From contig BCKK01000008.1 in the NCBI GenBank assembly GCA_001600615.1, positions 124,001-188,000 on the forward strand: a stretch of 64,000 nucleotides of DNA, read 5' to 3'. Position 1 is the stretch's first letter, and each line of letters starts with the position of its first letter. Made by a program: the position numbers and the translations under genes. The stretch comes from Dioszegia crocea (lineage: Eukaryota; Basidiomycota; Tremellomycetes; Tremellales; Bulleribasidiaceae). Shown piece by piece: positions 36,939 to 47,558 of the stretch. The notes under the pieces are model-generated. The model was not told where the DNA came from and ran no database searches. It was given only the letters and a program-made list of their open reading frames with translations.

Positions 36939-37228
36939 GCCGAATAGCAGGGACGAATGGTAGGTAGTCGAAGTTCAGAGAGAAGTCAGAGAGATGTATT
37001 GTGTGAAGCTGGGAATTGGGTGGCGAATTTGCTGGACGACATTTGGGTGTGGCGGGCGACCGGTCACCGAGTGTGGCAGATGCTCATTTTAGGTAGGCAG
37101 ATGATGACTCCAGCGCTTTACGTTCCTACTATACTGTGCGAGATCACGAAGGGTCTGATATACCTGGCAGAACTCCTCGGGCTATATACTACACACTGCT
37201 GTGAGGCGTTAGGGTCGCAATTCGCCCC
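36939..37228. other. Intergenic spacer, members D and E
   Basis: About 290 bases between members D and E with no supported gene. Confidence 0.35.
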
Positions 37229-38851
37229 CTACAACCCAACACTCCAACCAGGCATTACTTTTCCATCGCGATGTCCCTGTTCGAGCCGAAGCGTCAAGCG
37301 TCGTAGCTCGATCGCTAGCAATTCCGCCTCCTGTGCCAGTCGGTCTTTCTCGTGGCGAAGCGCTGTCATAGGATACTGACTCTGAATGTGTCAGCACGAC
37401 GCTTGCACCAAAGACGAGATGTACTCACTGAGGAAGCGATACGGTCTCTGATCGGCACCCCTTCAGCGATCAAGTCTTGTGCCACTTGTAGGCGAGCAGT
37501 ATTTTGCTGAAACATCAGCGCTTCACTGGGAAAGGTGGCTGACCTAAAGTCGAATCAGAGCTAACCTTAATATCATGACACCGCTGCGTCTCCCGATTCC
37601 GATGCAGCGCTGTCATCTGTATTATATCCTGGCGCCAAAGGCCTGCTGCCTCCTCCCGCGTAAAGACAACGTCTGCTTCACTACTGTCGAGCCAGGCGGC
37701 AAAAGTTGAAAATGTGAGGTACTGAGCGAGATTGACGAATGACGCCCTATCTGAAGTAACCAATCGTTTCGAATCGCCCTGAAAGCCCAAATACTCGGCA
37801 CCGATGAAGGACGCTGGATGGATGTCAGAGTATTTGGCGAGGGTGGACGGATAAAAGAGCCATTCCGAGATCATCTGGATTCGCTTATCCTGCTCTTGGG
37901 GTTCCCAAGGCTGGATAAGCATAGTCACCCGGGGCACTGTCGCCTTCCCCACCGGGGCGACGAACAAATTGGTCACGGCACTCATGGAAGTGAAGTTGAC
38001 CTTGAATTGTGGTGCGACGAGCGAACGATAGGCTAATGGAGTGATGATGGTGACGGTCTGCGTGCTTTTTGGGAGGTTGGACAAGCTGATTTCGGGGTAC
38101 GATATGGCATCGTCGGCAAGGACGGTCCCCGGATTAATTCTAAGGTAGACGTGCGACGCGCCGAGGTGAAACAGTGTTCGCTGGAGGTTGACTCTGTGGT
38201 GCGGCCATGCCTCCGAGAGATGAAGAACAAGATTCTCAATCGCTGCAAAACAGCCGCGAGGGATGATTGCAAGAACATTGGAAGGATGGTATCTCAGCAG
38301 GTGGAGTGTGCGGACATGGTTCAACGCTTCTCGGAGGTATGGACTGAACGATAGGCCGAGTCGACCTGTTGTCGATTCACAAGTGGATGGCGCCCACCCA
38401 AGCTGGATCAAGTTGACGAGTTCCTCGGACGTGAGTCGCAAGTTGCGATATACACGCCCGACGACGTCTTCAAATGTGGACTTGGAGCATCGTAGGAGAG
38501 TGGTGCGGGTAGACGGGGTCGAATGATCGAGTATGAGGGAGAGGATGTAGGGATAGGCGGCTATGTTGAGTGATGCGGGTGGCTTCGTGTCCGAGAGGTT
38601 TGTAATCTGGCAATCATATCAGCGAGTGTCAGGCAGACATTGAGTATTTCAGGAGCGGGAAGGAATGAGGAGGCCGCCGAGATCATTTGATATTGGTATA
38701 GGGCCGAGCTCAGTCACAGTCGCCGGGCAGCCAAGTCAGGATCGAGGGCGACAGCGATTCTCTTTAAACTCACCTTCGCTTCCCCCACTTCATCCCTCCC
38801 TCCTCTCAGCGGAATCTGCGGCTCCGTGTGAAGTCTCTTCTCGGGCGGCAT
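37229..38851 (-). CDS. F-box-like family member E
   Basis: Exons 38851-38774, 38606-37566, 37506-37429 and 37381-37229 encode 449 residues, all phase 0. Exon 1 reads MPPEKRLHTEPQIPLRGGRD. The central exon begins ITNLSDTKPPASLNIAAYPY, then YILSLILDHSTPSTRTTLLRCSK, GWAPSTCESTTGRLGLSF, LYLRINPGTV-like text, VTIITPLAYR, MLIQPWEPQEQD (a QPW variant of the LLPW motif), GAEYLGFQGD and DVVFTREEAAGLW. The donor after the central exon is GTTAGC rather than GTRAGT. The last exon is a Leu/Glu/Arg-rich helix (LAQEAELLAIELRRLTLRLE), likely a coiled coil. No lesions. Subgroup with B, C, F and I. Confidence 0.8.
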
Positions 38852-39290
38852 CACGCGATACATATTGGGAGATATCGGTTGAGTGGAAAGCTGAAGTCGA
38901 AGTTGAGTCGAAGTCAGGATCAGCTGGAGAGCTTTGACGCGCCTTATCGATATCCGTGTACGTAATCAAGGCACAGTGGCGGCGGTGGCGAGTGTGGCGG
39001 CTGGGCTTGCTAGGTGAGTGAGCGGTGTCCACAGTGATCCAGCATGGTGTCCACTGTGCCATGTGTACATTATTGGGAGGACCAACGCCTAGACGGAGTG
39101 TAAGGAAATGTACAAAATTCGCTGGGGCCGTGATGTGGGGGCGCCGACAGCACTTTTCAGAGGATCCTAAGAGAACCGCTGATGACGTTTATATCGATAC
39201 CACCCAGATCTACATAGACGTAAACAGATTCCCCTGTTAGCCTTTTCGCAGTAGTCTAAATCATAATATCATCACCGTCTCCCCGTGGCC
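38852..39290. other. Intergenic spacer, members E and F
   Basis: About 440 bases, including the promoter of E. No gene is supported. Confidence 0.35.
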
Positions 39291-40910
39291 CTATGCACCA
39301 GCACAGCTATAGTAAGGGCTCGGGTCTACGACTAGTCCAGGACAACCTAGCTTGAATCTAGCCGAGAGACGCTCTCTCTCCCCTTCAATCCGTTCTTCTT
39401 TCGCGTTTAGGGAGTCAGTTTCCTCTTCGCGCATCTTGTGGAACTATTAGATCGTGTCAACAGAAGCCGGCTATCGCATAAGGCAGGAAGCACTCACCAG
39501 CAATTGGGCCTCGCCGGTGTTAGGTACACCATCCATAAAGGCGTTCTCCCGCGCCCTTGCATCGAGGGCAAATGCCTGTATCGATATCAGCCTCAGGAAA
39601 GTACACCTGTAAAGTGAAAGTGGGCTAGCGTGGGAGCGACGAACCCTATACTTAAGCTCTAGCTGCTTCTCCTCCTTAGAGCACAGAAGGCTGGTGTGGA
39701 ACAAATCCCCGAGCCATAACATGCTGCCCTCCTCCAGGGAGAACACGGTCTCCAATTTTAGGTCGTCGAACCAATTCGCGAAGGTGGAGAAGGTGGGTGT
39801 CGATTCGTTATAGTCAGCCGCGGTATGAAATGCCGCCTTTAGAGCTTGCTGATTGCTCCTAGTGCCACAATACTCGACACCAACGAAGCAGATTGGCTGA
39901 GCGCTGGGCCCAAGCTGTTCACCGAGGACTCCTCGGTAGTCCAGCGTGCGACCACTTGCGATCGGCCGGGAGGCTCCACGGCTGGATTGAGCTTCCAGGG
40001 TAGGAGCACGACAGACACCTGCGGCGATGTCACAAGTCCATCAAGGGGTAGAGTGTCATAGGCGAGGTCCAAAAATGGAGCCATTTGCAAGATGCAAGTA
40101 TTGGGAACGAGCAGGGTGACAGTCTGGACGCTCGTTGGTGGGTTGCGCAGATCGAGTCCAGGCTGATTGTGCTGGCGAGACTGCGAAGATTTTCGGATGT
40201 AGAGATGTGTAGCTTTGAGTGAATACAGAGTTGGCTGCAGATTGATTTCGTCCCCTTTGTATGTGTCGGCGAGATGAAGAATCAGATTCTCGACGGCTTC
40301 GAAACAGCAGAATGGAATTGATGGGAGGGTCTGCTCGGGAGTGTAGCCAATTAGATGAAGCGATTGAATAGAGTTGAAGCATTTTCGAAGGTAAGGGCTG
40401 AACGAGCTACCAAGCCGCCCGGACGTCGAAGCCCGCTTGGCAGGTGCCCATCCAGTCTCCACCATGCTGACGAGCTGTTCCGACGTGATGCGTAGAGTCC
40501 GGTACATTGGTCCGACAACCGATTCGAACGTGGTTTGAGATGAACGAAGGAAGGCAGAGTGGGTGGACGGGGGCGAGTAGTCGAGGATGAGGGAAAGAAT
40601 GTGGGGGTGGGCGGCAATGTTGAGTGGTGCAGGTGGTTTGGGAGTTTGGGTGAGGCCCGTAAGAGTGAGTTCGGCCTGGAAATGGGTCAGCTAGAGGTTC
40701 TGAAGGGGTTATCCAGAGTATGAGGGCGACAAGGGCGAGTGAGCAATGCCCACTGCCCATGTATGCCAAAGTGGCAACTTGAGAGACTGGGAGTTGCGGA
40801 TGAATGTCGGAAGGGTGCTTTCAAACCTGAACACTCACAATAGCCTCACTGGCCATACTTTCTCCCTCCATCGAAGCTGCTTGTGGCAGATTGGTGCTAC
40901 CCTGCGCCAT
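39291..40910 (-). pseudogene. F-box-like family member F, single-base frameshift
   Basis: Exons 40910-40839, 40675-39645, 39575-39498 and 39443-39291 fit the family layout. The central exon is 1,031 nt, one base short of a multiple of three. The frame breaks at about 39893-39896: before it the text reads VVLLPWKLNPAVEPP...SLGPALSQ, after it ICFVGVEYCGTRSNQQ and WFDDLKLETVFSLEEG continue one frame over. Exon 1 is MAQGSTNLPQAASMEGESMA. The F-box-like part has HPHILSLILDYSPPSTHSAFLRSSQ, with the usual RCSK changed to RSSQ. The donor after the central exon is GTTCGT. The last exon is a charged helix. It is either recently inactivated or affected by a base-calling deletion. Subgroup with B, C, E and I. 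Confidence 0.65.
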
Positions 40911-41565
40911 GATGGGATGATCAGGCGTTGAGAGGCGGTCAACAAGTGATGAGTGGGAGGGCGAAGTCAGAACCGGATTTTGAGTTTGGGTTTATAGCGT
41001 TTCAGATTTGGGGGATTACGGCATGAGCTCTGGGGCGGGTACATATGCTTTGGTCGAGCGGAGATGACGCCTTCATAATAGGTGGGGAGCACTGAGCGCG
41101 ACTCTTCGGCACGGCTCCTGAAGATGTCAATGTGGCTTCGAGACCGACGAGCTGGTTGACTGCTCGCGCCACTGCGGGAATGCGAAAACGGAAACCACTC
41201 ATCAAACCCGTACTCCGGGGGAATGTCTCCCGAAAGTCACGATCCGATTTCGAGCAGGATTGACGGCAAGCATCGGTAGGATAACTGTATGTGCAGACCT
41301 CCAAATAGCAGTACAGGAGGAGAAGAGCAACGATAAGGCGTTCTTATTGAGCAAATATTTCCTATACCAGCGGGAGTCATGCGGGGCTCCACTCACCGGC
41401 TAAATGTTCCCCCGCTTTTACCGGTAGAAGCTTCCCAAGAGCGCTCCATTCGCACATGTGCACTCACAACGCATACCTCAACTCATATAAAGCCTAGTAA
41501 AGCTACAGCCTACCCACTCAGCTGCCCCAAACGCTCAGATTTGATACATACACTCATCCCGCGAA
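40911..41565. promoter_or_regulatory. Divergent promoter region, member F / SCP2-like gene
   Basis: The start codons of two divergent genes are 655 bp apart. A CATATAAAG string near 41484 lies about 80 bp before the SCP2-like ATG and is a likely TATA box for it. Confidence 0.5.
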
Positions 41566-42536
41566 ATGTCTGACATCAAAGAGGCAGGATTCAAGGTGAG
41601 CTCCATCGCTGAAGAGATTATTTGGTCGTCTAGAGCTGATAAGGGCAGACCAGCGAGGTGCTTGCTGTAAGTTAGGAGCGTGGACTCTCGAGATTACACT
41701 CGTCAGGCTCGAAGGAGCATCCAGTCGGACCTGACTGATGGCATAGACACTTGCGCAGGTGTTTGAGAAGATGCCTGAAGCCGAAAAGAAGACGCAGATC
41801 AAGAAGGTGAGCTGCCATCTGGCAAGAAGAGCCTGTGAGCTTGAAAGCCCATGTATTGGGTTTCGATAGCCCAGCTCAAGACGATACCGATCTTGAATCA
41901 TCCGGAGAAACTTATGCTAACTCGTATCCCAGACAAACGGTATCTTTCAGCTGAACGTCAAGAATGGCGAAGGCAAGGAGGCAATCTGGGTGTGAGTTAG
42001 AGCTTTTGGGCTGTAGGGTCTGAGCAATGGCGCTAGACACCATATACGCTTGTATTTGATCGGCGCTGATGCTCGCAGGATCGACTTGAAGAATGAGGGC
42101 AAGGTGACAAAGGGCCCAGCCAAGAAAGCCGGTACGTCCTTTGTTTTGATATGAAGATCCCAGTCTGGCCCCTCCTGAATCTCACAAGCGCACCGAGGTC
42201 TTAGCTGACCATTCCCAGATGTCACCATGAATCTTACTGATGGTCAGTTACCTCGAAGCTTTACCATGTTGCCCGAACTAACAGTGCAGACACTTTCATG
42301 GGATTGGCAGATGGCAAAGTCAATGGTCAAAAGGCATTCATGACTGGTGCCCTGAAAGTCAAGGGAAATGTCATGCTGGCGGTAAGTTTGCTGGTTCATT
42401 CTGAAGCTGTACGAACAGAAGCTGATCCATACAGACCAAGCTGGACGGCGTCTTGAAGGTAAGCTGACATTGTCGTTTTCATTGTCCGGTGAGTCAAGTA
42501 GCTGATGGTCTTCAGGGCGCCAAGGCCAAGCTTTGA
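41566..42536 (+). CDS. SCP2-like sterol-carrier protein, peroxisomal
   Basis: Nine exons: 41566-41595, 41649-41666, 41759-41806, 41933-41991, 42079-42131, 42219-42242, 42290-42381, 42435-42458 and 42516-42536. They give only 122 residues, the usual size of a stand-alone SCP2 domain (oleate-induced POX18 type). Motifs are [56 protein letters not shown] and [20 protein letters not shown]. The C-terminus Ala-Lys-Leu fits a type-1 peroxisomal targeting signal. SCP2 proteins carry acyl-CoA and sterols and support peroxisomal beta-oxidation. Exon 2 is an 18-nt microexon; eight introns in 122 codons is a very high density. Confidence 0.93.
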
Positions 42537-42998
42537 TTTGGCTTCCATACTGCATTCGCCAATTCACTTTCTCCCTCCACTCTTCCTTGCCACGAGCACT
42601 GTATGACCAGGGCGCGTAAAACGACTTTGTAGAGTATATTTCTGAATGATGCATCATTGCTTTCAGCGTCTCATACAGCTCGATCAGATTGCATCGCCTC
42701 ACTCATCCGAGTACCTGCAGTGTCAGGGTCGACTACCGCCAGATCAACCAGCATGACCCAGTGACCATCAATCGAATGCTGCATATTGAGGATACCAAAT
42801 CTAGATTACCCCTTGACTTGACCCGCGGCGGCTTGGCTATTCCGCCTGCTGCCATACAGACTCCCCACGTATTCTCACGCCCAAATCACAACAGCGGACA
42901 TCGTTACAACAAGGGTATAAAAGCGCCCAACCTCAGCCCGAACAATCCCTTCAGCTTCTCCCTTTCGCCCAGGAACCCATCAAAAACAGCCGAAACTC
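42537..42998. other. Convergent intergenic region, SCP2-like / DUF2015 genes
   Basis: About 460 bases between two 3' ends. A 107-codon plus-strand frame overlaps it but has no motif. No gene is supported. Confidence 0.4.
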
Positions 42999-43947
42999 TT
43001 ACAACCTGGTGATGGCTTTCCGATCCAATGGTGTTCCTAGTGAATTAGCTATTGACACCTTGACCCTTGGTTCATGCTGGCAAGCAGAGTATATGGCAGA
43101 ATCATGACTTACCGTCAGGCGCAATACCATTCTTGGCCAGGTGGCGATTATGCCTGATTAGGCGGGCTTGGTCGAATCCACATCTTTCAATAGCCCTATT
43201 TTTCGTCAGCATACGGTCGACAAAGATGAGTCACTGCTAAAAATCCCAAGAGGTAGGATCAATCTCCTGTGGGATAGAACGAGTCCCGCCTCTCATTATC
43301 TCCTATGGTTTCGGATTTGTCTCCCAAAACTAGATCTCCTAGGCCAATGTGACGGTCTCCATCTTCCGTCCTTTCACCTCTCAGCAGATGACCCGCGGCG
43401 GCCATCGGGACCCTTAAATCCGTCCTGGCATGTTCCGACAAAGCACTTTCAACCATCCAAACCCGGTAGATTCCAACCCGACCTTGATCCAGCTCTATAC
43501 TCACATGATCTTCCTCACTTCCTCAACTCCAGCCTCATCAAGCCCCACTCTACCTTCCCCGCTCCCTTCTGCCATATTCTCCTCCAGATCGAAATTCCCA
43601 CTCGACATCCCGGCGGCCGCTTGTTCGGTGAATGAGAAGGACTGAAGAGGGGTGTAGTTGCTCATTCGCGCGACGACTGAGGAGGGGAGGATGCGATATA
43701 TGACGGGAAGGACCCGAGCACGATAGTAGACTAAGACTAACGGTGTCAGCTGTGCGATAACACAGGGAGGCTTAGGCACTGATGCGAAGGTGGGTTGAGC
43801 GCGACACGAGCAATTGGATCCCCCTTGCTTGGGCTTGGCGTGCCATTATGAATACCCCCAGCGGTGTGAGTTCCTAAAAATGTTGGGGGGCAGCTTACCT
43901 GCTGCGATGACTAGCAAGATCGAAGCAGCTGAAAGATGAAAGAGCAT
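42999..43947 (-). CDS. DUF2015-type small membrane-anchored fungal protein
   Basis: Exons 43947-43899, 43736-43505, 43195-43113 and 43036-42999 encode 133 residues. An N-terminal membrane helix (MLFHLSAASILLVIAAVLVYY) is followed by YTPLQSFSFTEQAAAGMSSG, NFDLEENMAEGSGEGRVGLDE, then CGFDQARLIRHNRHLAKNGI and APDGTPLDRKAITRL. This order matches the fungal DUF2015 family as I recall it; its function is unknown. Intron 1 (162 nt) has two possible acceptors; the one used here follows a GCTGAC branch site, while an upstream one at TGCCTAAG would add 14 residues. Intron 2 is 309 nt. The C-terminal half was recovered only by splicing two short exons. Confidence 0.82.
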
Positions 43948-44305
43948 GTTGGCGGATGGGTTGAAGCACAAGGTACGTCTGGAAACGTGGGACGTGTTCG
44001 ATGTTGAAATCAAGTCCAAGCGGCGAGATATATGGTTTTTTGGCACTCTGGAAATCCGAGGATGGTCGTGAAGCTCGGTAAAGTCCGCTTCTAGGCTTGA
44101 CGGGGAAGATAGACTCGGATTAGGTATAGTCAGTATGGGTGTAAGAGAAGTATGGACGACAGCTGTGAGGGCGCAGCACAAAGAGGCGCGACGCTTACGG
44201 CATCTGCGCACCCCAGGCACGGGGCCAAGTTCCGTCGGAAGTAAAATTTCAGTATGAGAAGCCCATCCATCTCTCATATTGCCTATATACTAGACTCTGC
44301 GCACA
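43948..44305. promoter_or_regulatory. Bidirectional promoter, DUF2015 gene / AATF-Bfr2 gene
   Basis: A gap of 358 bp between divergent start codons. No clear TATA box at a usual distance; assigned by position. Confidence 0.45.
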
Positions 44306-45977
44306 ATGTCCCGACGCGCCACACTATCGGCTCAGCTAGCCCAGCTACAGGGGCCGACATTCGACCCTGACGCGTCGGACAATCTCGATGGGCTGAGACG
44401 GAATGAGGAGGAGGAGGAAGAAGGGAAGAGGGATCATTATCTTGCCGTGGGGCCTAGTCGGCTTAAGGGGCAGATGGGGGCGATGGCGGGTGAGGTTGGG
44501 GGACGGTATGGTGGAGAGGTTAGAGGGAGGCAGAAGATCTTTGATGATGATGATGAAGATGAGGGGGAGGAGGATGAGGATGAGGGAGATGATGAAGATG
44601 ATGATGAGGGAGAGGGGAGCGAGATGGATGACGAGGATGAAGAGGAGGGAGATGAGGACGAAGACGACGAGGAGGGAGGAGACGATGATGAAGATGAGGA
44701 GGACGGAGGTGAGGATGGCGAAGACGATGAGTCAGCCGAGGAAAACGAGGATGAACCCAAACCTGCCGCATCGACCTCGACAAGAACGCTCGACCCGGTT
44801 GCTGCGCTTCGAGATTCACGGCAGAAAGACGTGCTAAAAGGCCAAGCAATCAGACGGCAACAAGTAGGTCCAGTCTACTTTATCACCCCGGTCTCTGAAC
44901 CAACCCGAAAATATATACTGATGACTGCAGTCTCTCTTCGAATCCCTCCTTACAATTCGCATCACCTACCAAAAAGCCCTCACATCCCTCTCCAAACTAC
45001 CTTTGGAAATCCCAGCCGACGCATCAGAAGAGATCATCACCGCGAGGTCGGACGTCCTGTCCAGCCTCGCCGATCTAAATGAGGGGATGTTTGAGTTGCG
45101 CCAAGGGATAACATTACCTGGTCAGGATATACCTGAAGGCTTAGGAAAGCGGAAGCGGGCAGAAGCGGATGTGGAAGATGTGGAATATTGGGTTCAAGCG
45201 GCGGAAGATTCGTTAGCCCTGAATGACGGGTGAGTCATACGTCCCTGTGGAAGATGGAGGTGGGACTGAAGCTGATGAGCCAGGATGAAAGAGCAAATGC
45301 TGCCGATCTTGAACAAGTGGTCGACCAAGATTCAAGCTGCGACGCTTTCGATCGGTGGGAAGGCTGCTGGAAGTAGTAAATTCTTGCAAGGGACAAAAGG
45401 GCAGATGGGCGTTGTGGAGGCTATTGAAGCTGGATTGGGAAATAGAGTGAGTTCAACCGACCAGTCCAGAATGAGGGTGTCATTCCCATCTATCACGTCA
45501 TCGTTGATCTCGACCTGCGTTCTCTGCCTCTACTGTATTATCCTTTTTGCTCTGCTAACTCCCCAGCGCAACCCCGGACCCCAATCCCTCCTCACCCTAG
45601 AAGAAACGCACTACCGATCCCTCCTGCGCGAAATAATCGACTCGCGCACAACAGGTCAGACCCACATGCCCGATACATCCTACCGCCTCGAAAAGAAGAA
45701 GAAGCGCGATGCCGAGCGGGGCGCAAGCAAAGGGCGTAAGATTAGATATACGGTACATGATAAAGCGGCGAATTTCGCCGTGCCTATGGAGATTCAGCAG
45801 GGGTGGGGCGAAGGTCAGGTGGATGAGCTATTTAGTAGTCTTTTGGGTGGAGCGGGAATGGGTGGGGCGAGGAGTGAAGGTGGAGGTGGGGGGTCGGAGG
45901 GGTTGGGGGTTGGGCCGAGAGGGGATGGCGGAGGGGAGGGTGGGTTGAGTGGGTTGGGGGGATTGAGGGTGTTTTAG
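44306..45977 (+). CDS. BFR2: AATF/Che-1/Bfr2-family ribosome-biogenesis protein
   Basis: Exons 44306-44863, 44931-45229, 45284-45446 and 45567-45977 encode 476 residues. The first exon has a very long Asp/Glu tract (about 44545-44755) after a short N-terminus MSRRATLSAQLAQLQGPTFD. Then come [32 protein letters not shown], typical of the AATF leucine-zipper region, and TLEETHYRSLLREIIDSR with a KGRKIRYTVHDKAANFAVP segment, typical of the C-terminal TRAUB part. The tail is Gly-rich. The yeast homologue Bfr2 is a nucleolar SSU-processome factor. The intron before exon 4 is 120 nt. Antisense frames over the acidic tract are composition shadows. Confidence 0.92.
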
Positions 45978-46104
45978 TCAGACTTTGGAATTGAAGTAGT
46001 CTTGTCGACCTCGACGATGTATCTGTGTTTTCGCACAGAAGGGAATACATACAAAGCATAGCCCATCAAATCGGCCCTCTCACAGCTCAGATTCCCCAGC
46101 TCAA

Positions 46105-47355
46105 TCAATACTCATAAAACCCTTTACCGCCCTTCTTGCCCACCCAACCCGCATCCACCATCCTGACCAAAAGCCCGGCGGGCCGATACTTTGAATCCCC
46201 AGATTCAGTATGCAACACGCGCTGAATGGCAAGGCATGTATCCAGCCCGATGAGATCAGCGAGAGCTAAGGGTCCCATAGGGTGACCCATCCCTAGTCTG
46301 AATGTCTTGTCTATGTCTTCCGGAGTGGCTATGCCCTAGTGGATCAGCGCTATTCTTGTGTTCCAAGAGAAATGTAGAAAGCAGCTGACCTTCTCAAGTG
46401 TCAAGATTGCCTCGTTTATCATTGGCATGAGAATTGCATTGGCGATGAAGCCCGGGGCGTCTTTGGATACGGCGATTTCTGTGCTGGATGAGCTTGCGCA
46501 CCGACGAAGATGAAACGGATACCATGAGCTTACCCTTCTTACAAGCTAGTCCGAACGCTTTGGCACGTTCAAGCGTCTCGGCCGAAGTCTGTAAAGCTGG
46601 TATGATCTCGACAAGTTTCCTATTTAGATCAGCATGATACTTCAGACACTGACCATAGCTCATGCCCTATAGAGTAGAAACCAGACTCACATCTGAGGAA
46701 CGGGGTTGAAGAAGTGTATCCCTACGACCCTCGAAGCAGATTCCAGACTTTCCGCTTCTGTAGGTCCCTTCCCACTTGCCGACCCCGCAGCCGCTGCAAG
46801 CTTTGTAAGGGATATCGAGCTGGTGTTACTTCCGAGGATCGCAGATGGAGGAAGGATCGAGGCTAGGTTTTTGAACAGTGCGAGTTTCAGAGTAGGGATT
46901 TCAGGAATGGCCTAAGTGGTCAGCAACCATCAAGGCGGTCTTCCATTGAGAAGAGGGGGATATACCTCAATGACCAAATCTGTGTCTCCTTCTAACCCTT
47001 GTCGGCCACTGACCAGATCTCCCTCCACGCCTTTAATCCTCGACATGGCTGCATCTCCATCTTCGGAGGAAATCCGTTTCTTCTCTACATCCCTTGAAAA
47101 GAGGGAAGAGAGCTTCTTGAGGGCGGAAGAAAGTACGAGTGGAGATGGATCGTGTAATGTAAGAGGGACACGAGCGTGAAGAGCTGTGACGTAGCTGAAA
47201 GATCAGCGTGCTGCAAGTGAAGGTGGTGGGGAAAGACAGAAGTCCGGCTGTCTATGCTGGATCATAGCCGAAGGGGGTTGGACGTACGCGATTCCAAGGC
47301 CCATTTGACCTGCGCCTATGATGGCTGCCCTCTTGATTGGCTGAATTGAAGACAT
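46105..47355 (-). CDS. 3-hydroxyacyl-CoA (3-hydroxybutyryl-CoA) dehydrogenase
   Basis: Six exons: 47355-47288, 47194-46966, 46911-46691, 46619-46534, 46478-46390 and 46335-46105, giving 307 residues, the usual length for a stand-alone enzyme. The NAD-binding motif [10 protein letters not shown] follows a short N-terminus [13 protein letters not shown]. Then [16 protein letters not shown], the catalytic histidine in [37 protein letters not shown], and the C-terminal helical part [20 protein letters not shown] and [11 protein letters not shown]. It oxidises 3-hydroxyacyl-CoA to 3-ketoacyl-CoA in beta-oxidation. No clear presequence or peroxisomal signal is seen. An acyl-CoA role would suit its neighbour, the SCP2-like carrier 4 kb away. 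It is convergent with the AATF/Bfr2 gene. Confidence 0.93.
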
Positions 47356-47558
47356 GTTTGATAGGTTGGGGTGCGATGAACCTCGTCTTCGTCACTTTCG
47401 GGCTGGATATGATGAGTAAACAGTGAGAGTGTAGGAGAAAGATGTCTTCTAGGCGGGGTGAGGAATGTGTTGTGCCGTAATTCTCGGCCGGACCTTGCCA
47501 AGGCCAAGGCCTACCACTCCAGTCATCACTTCCCTCTCTTCCCCTATGACAAGCAACA
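47356..47558. promoter_or_regulatory. Bidirectional promoter, dehydrogenase gene / member H
   Basis: Only 203 bp separate the divergent start codons of a housekeeping dehydrogenase and a family member. They must share regulatory DNA. Confidence 0.5.

Noticed and set aside
44545..44755. Tandem array or CRISPR-like repeat
   Set aside because: It is an irregular GAN-codon tract coding for Asp/Glu, without spacers.
44437..44849. Long Ser-rich and His/Pro/Arg-rich minus-strand frames opposite the AATF/Bfr2 acidic tract
   Set aside because: They are composition shadows of GAT/GAG/GAA codons on the plus strand and have no start, splice or homology support.
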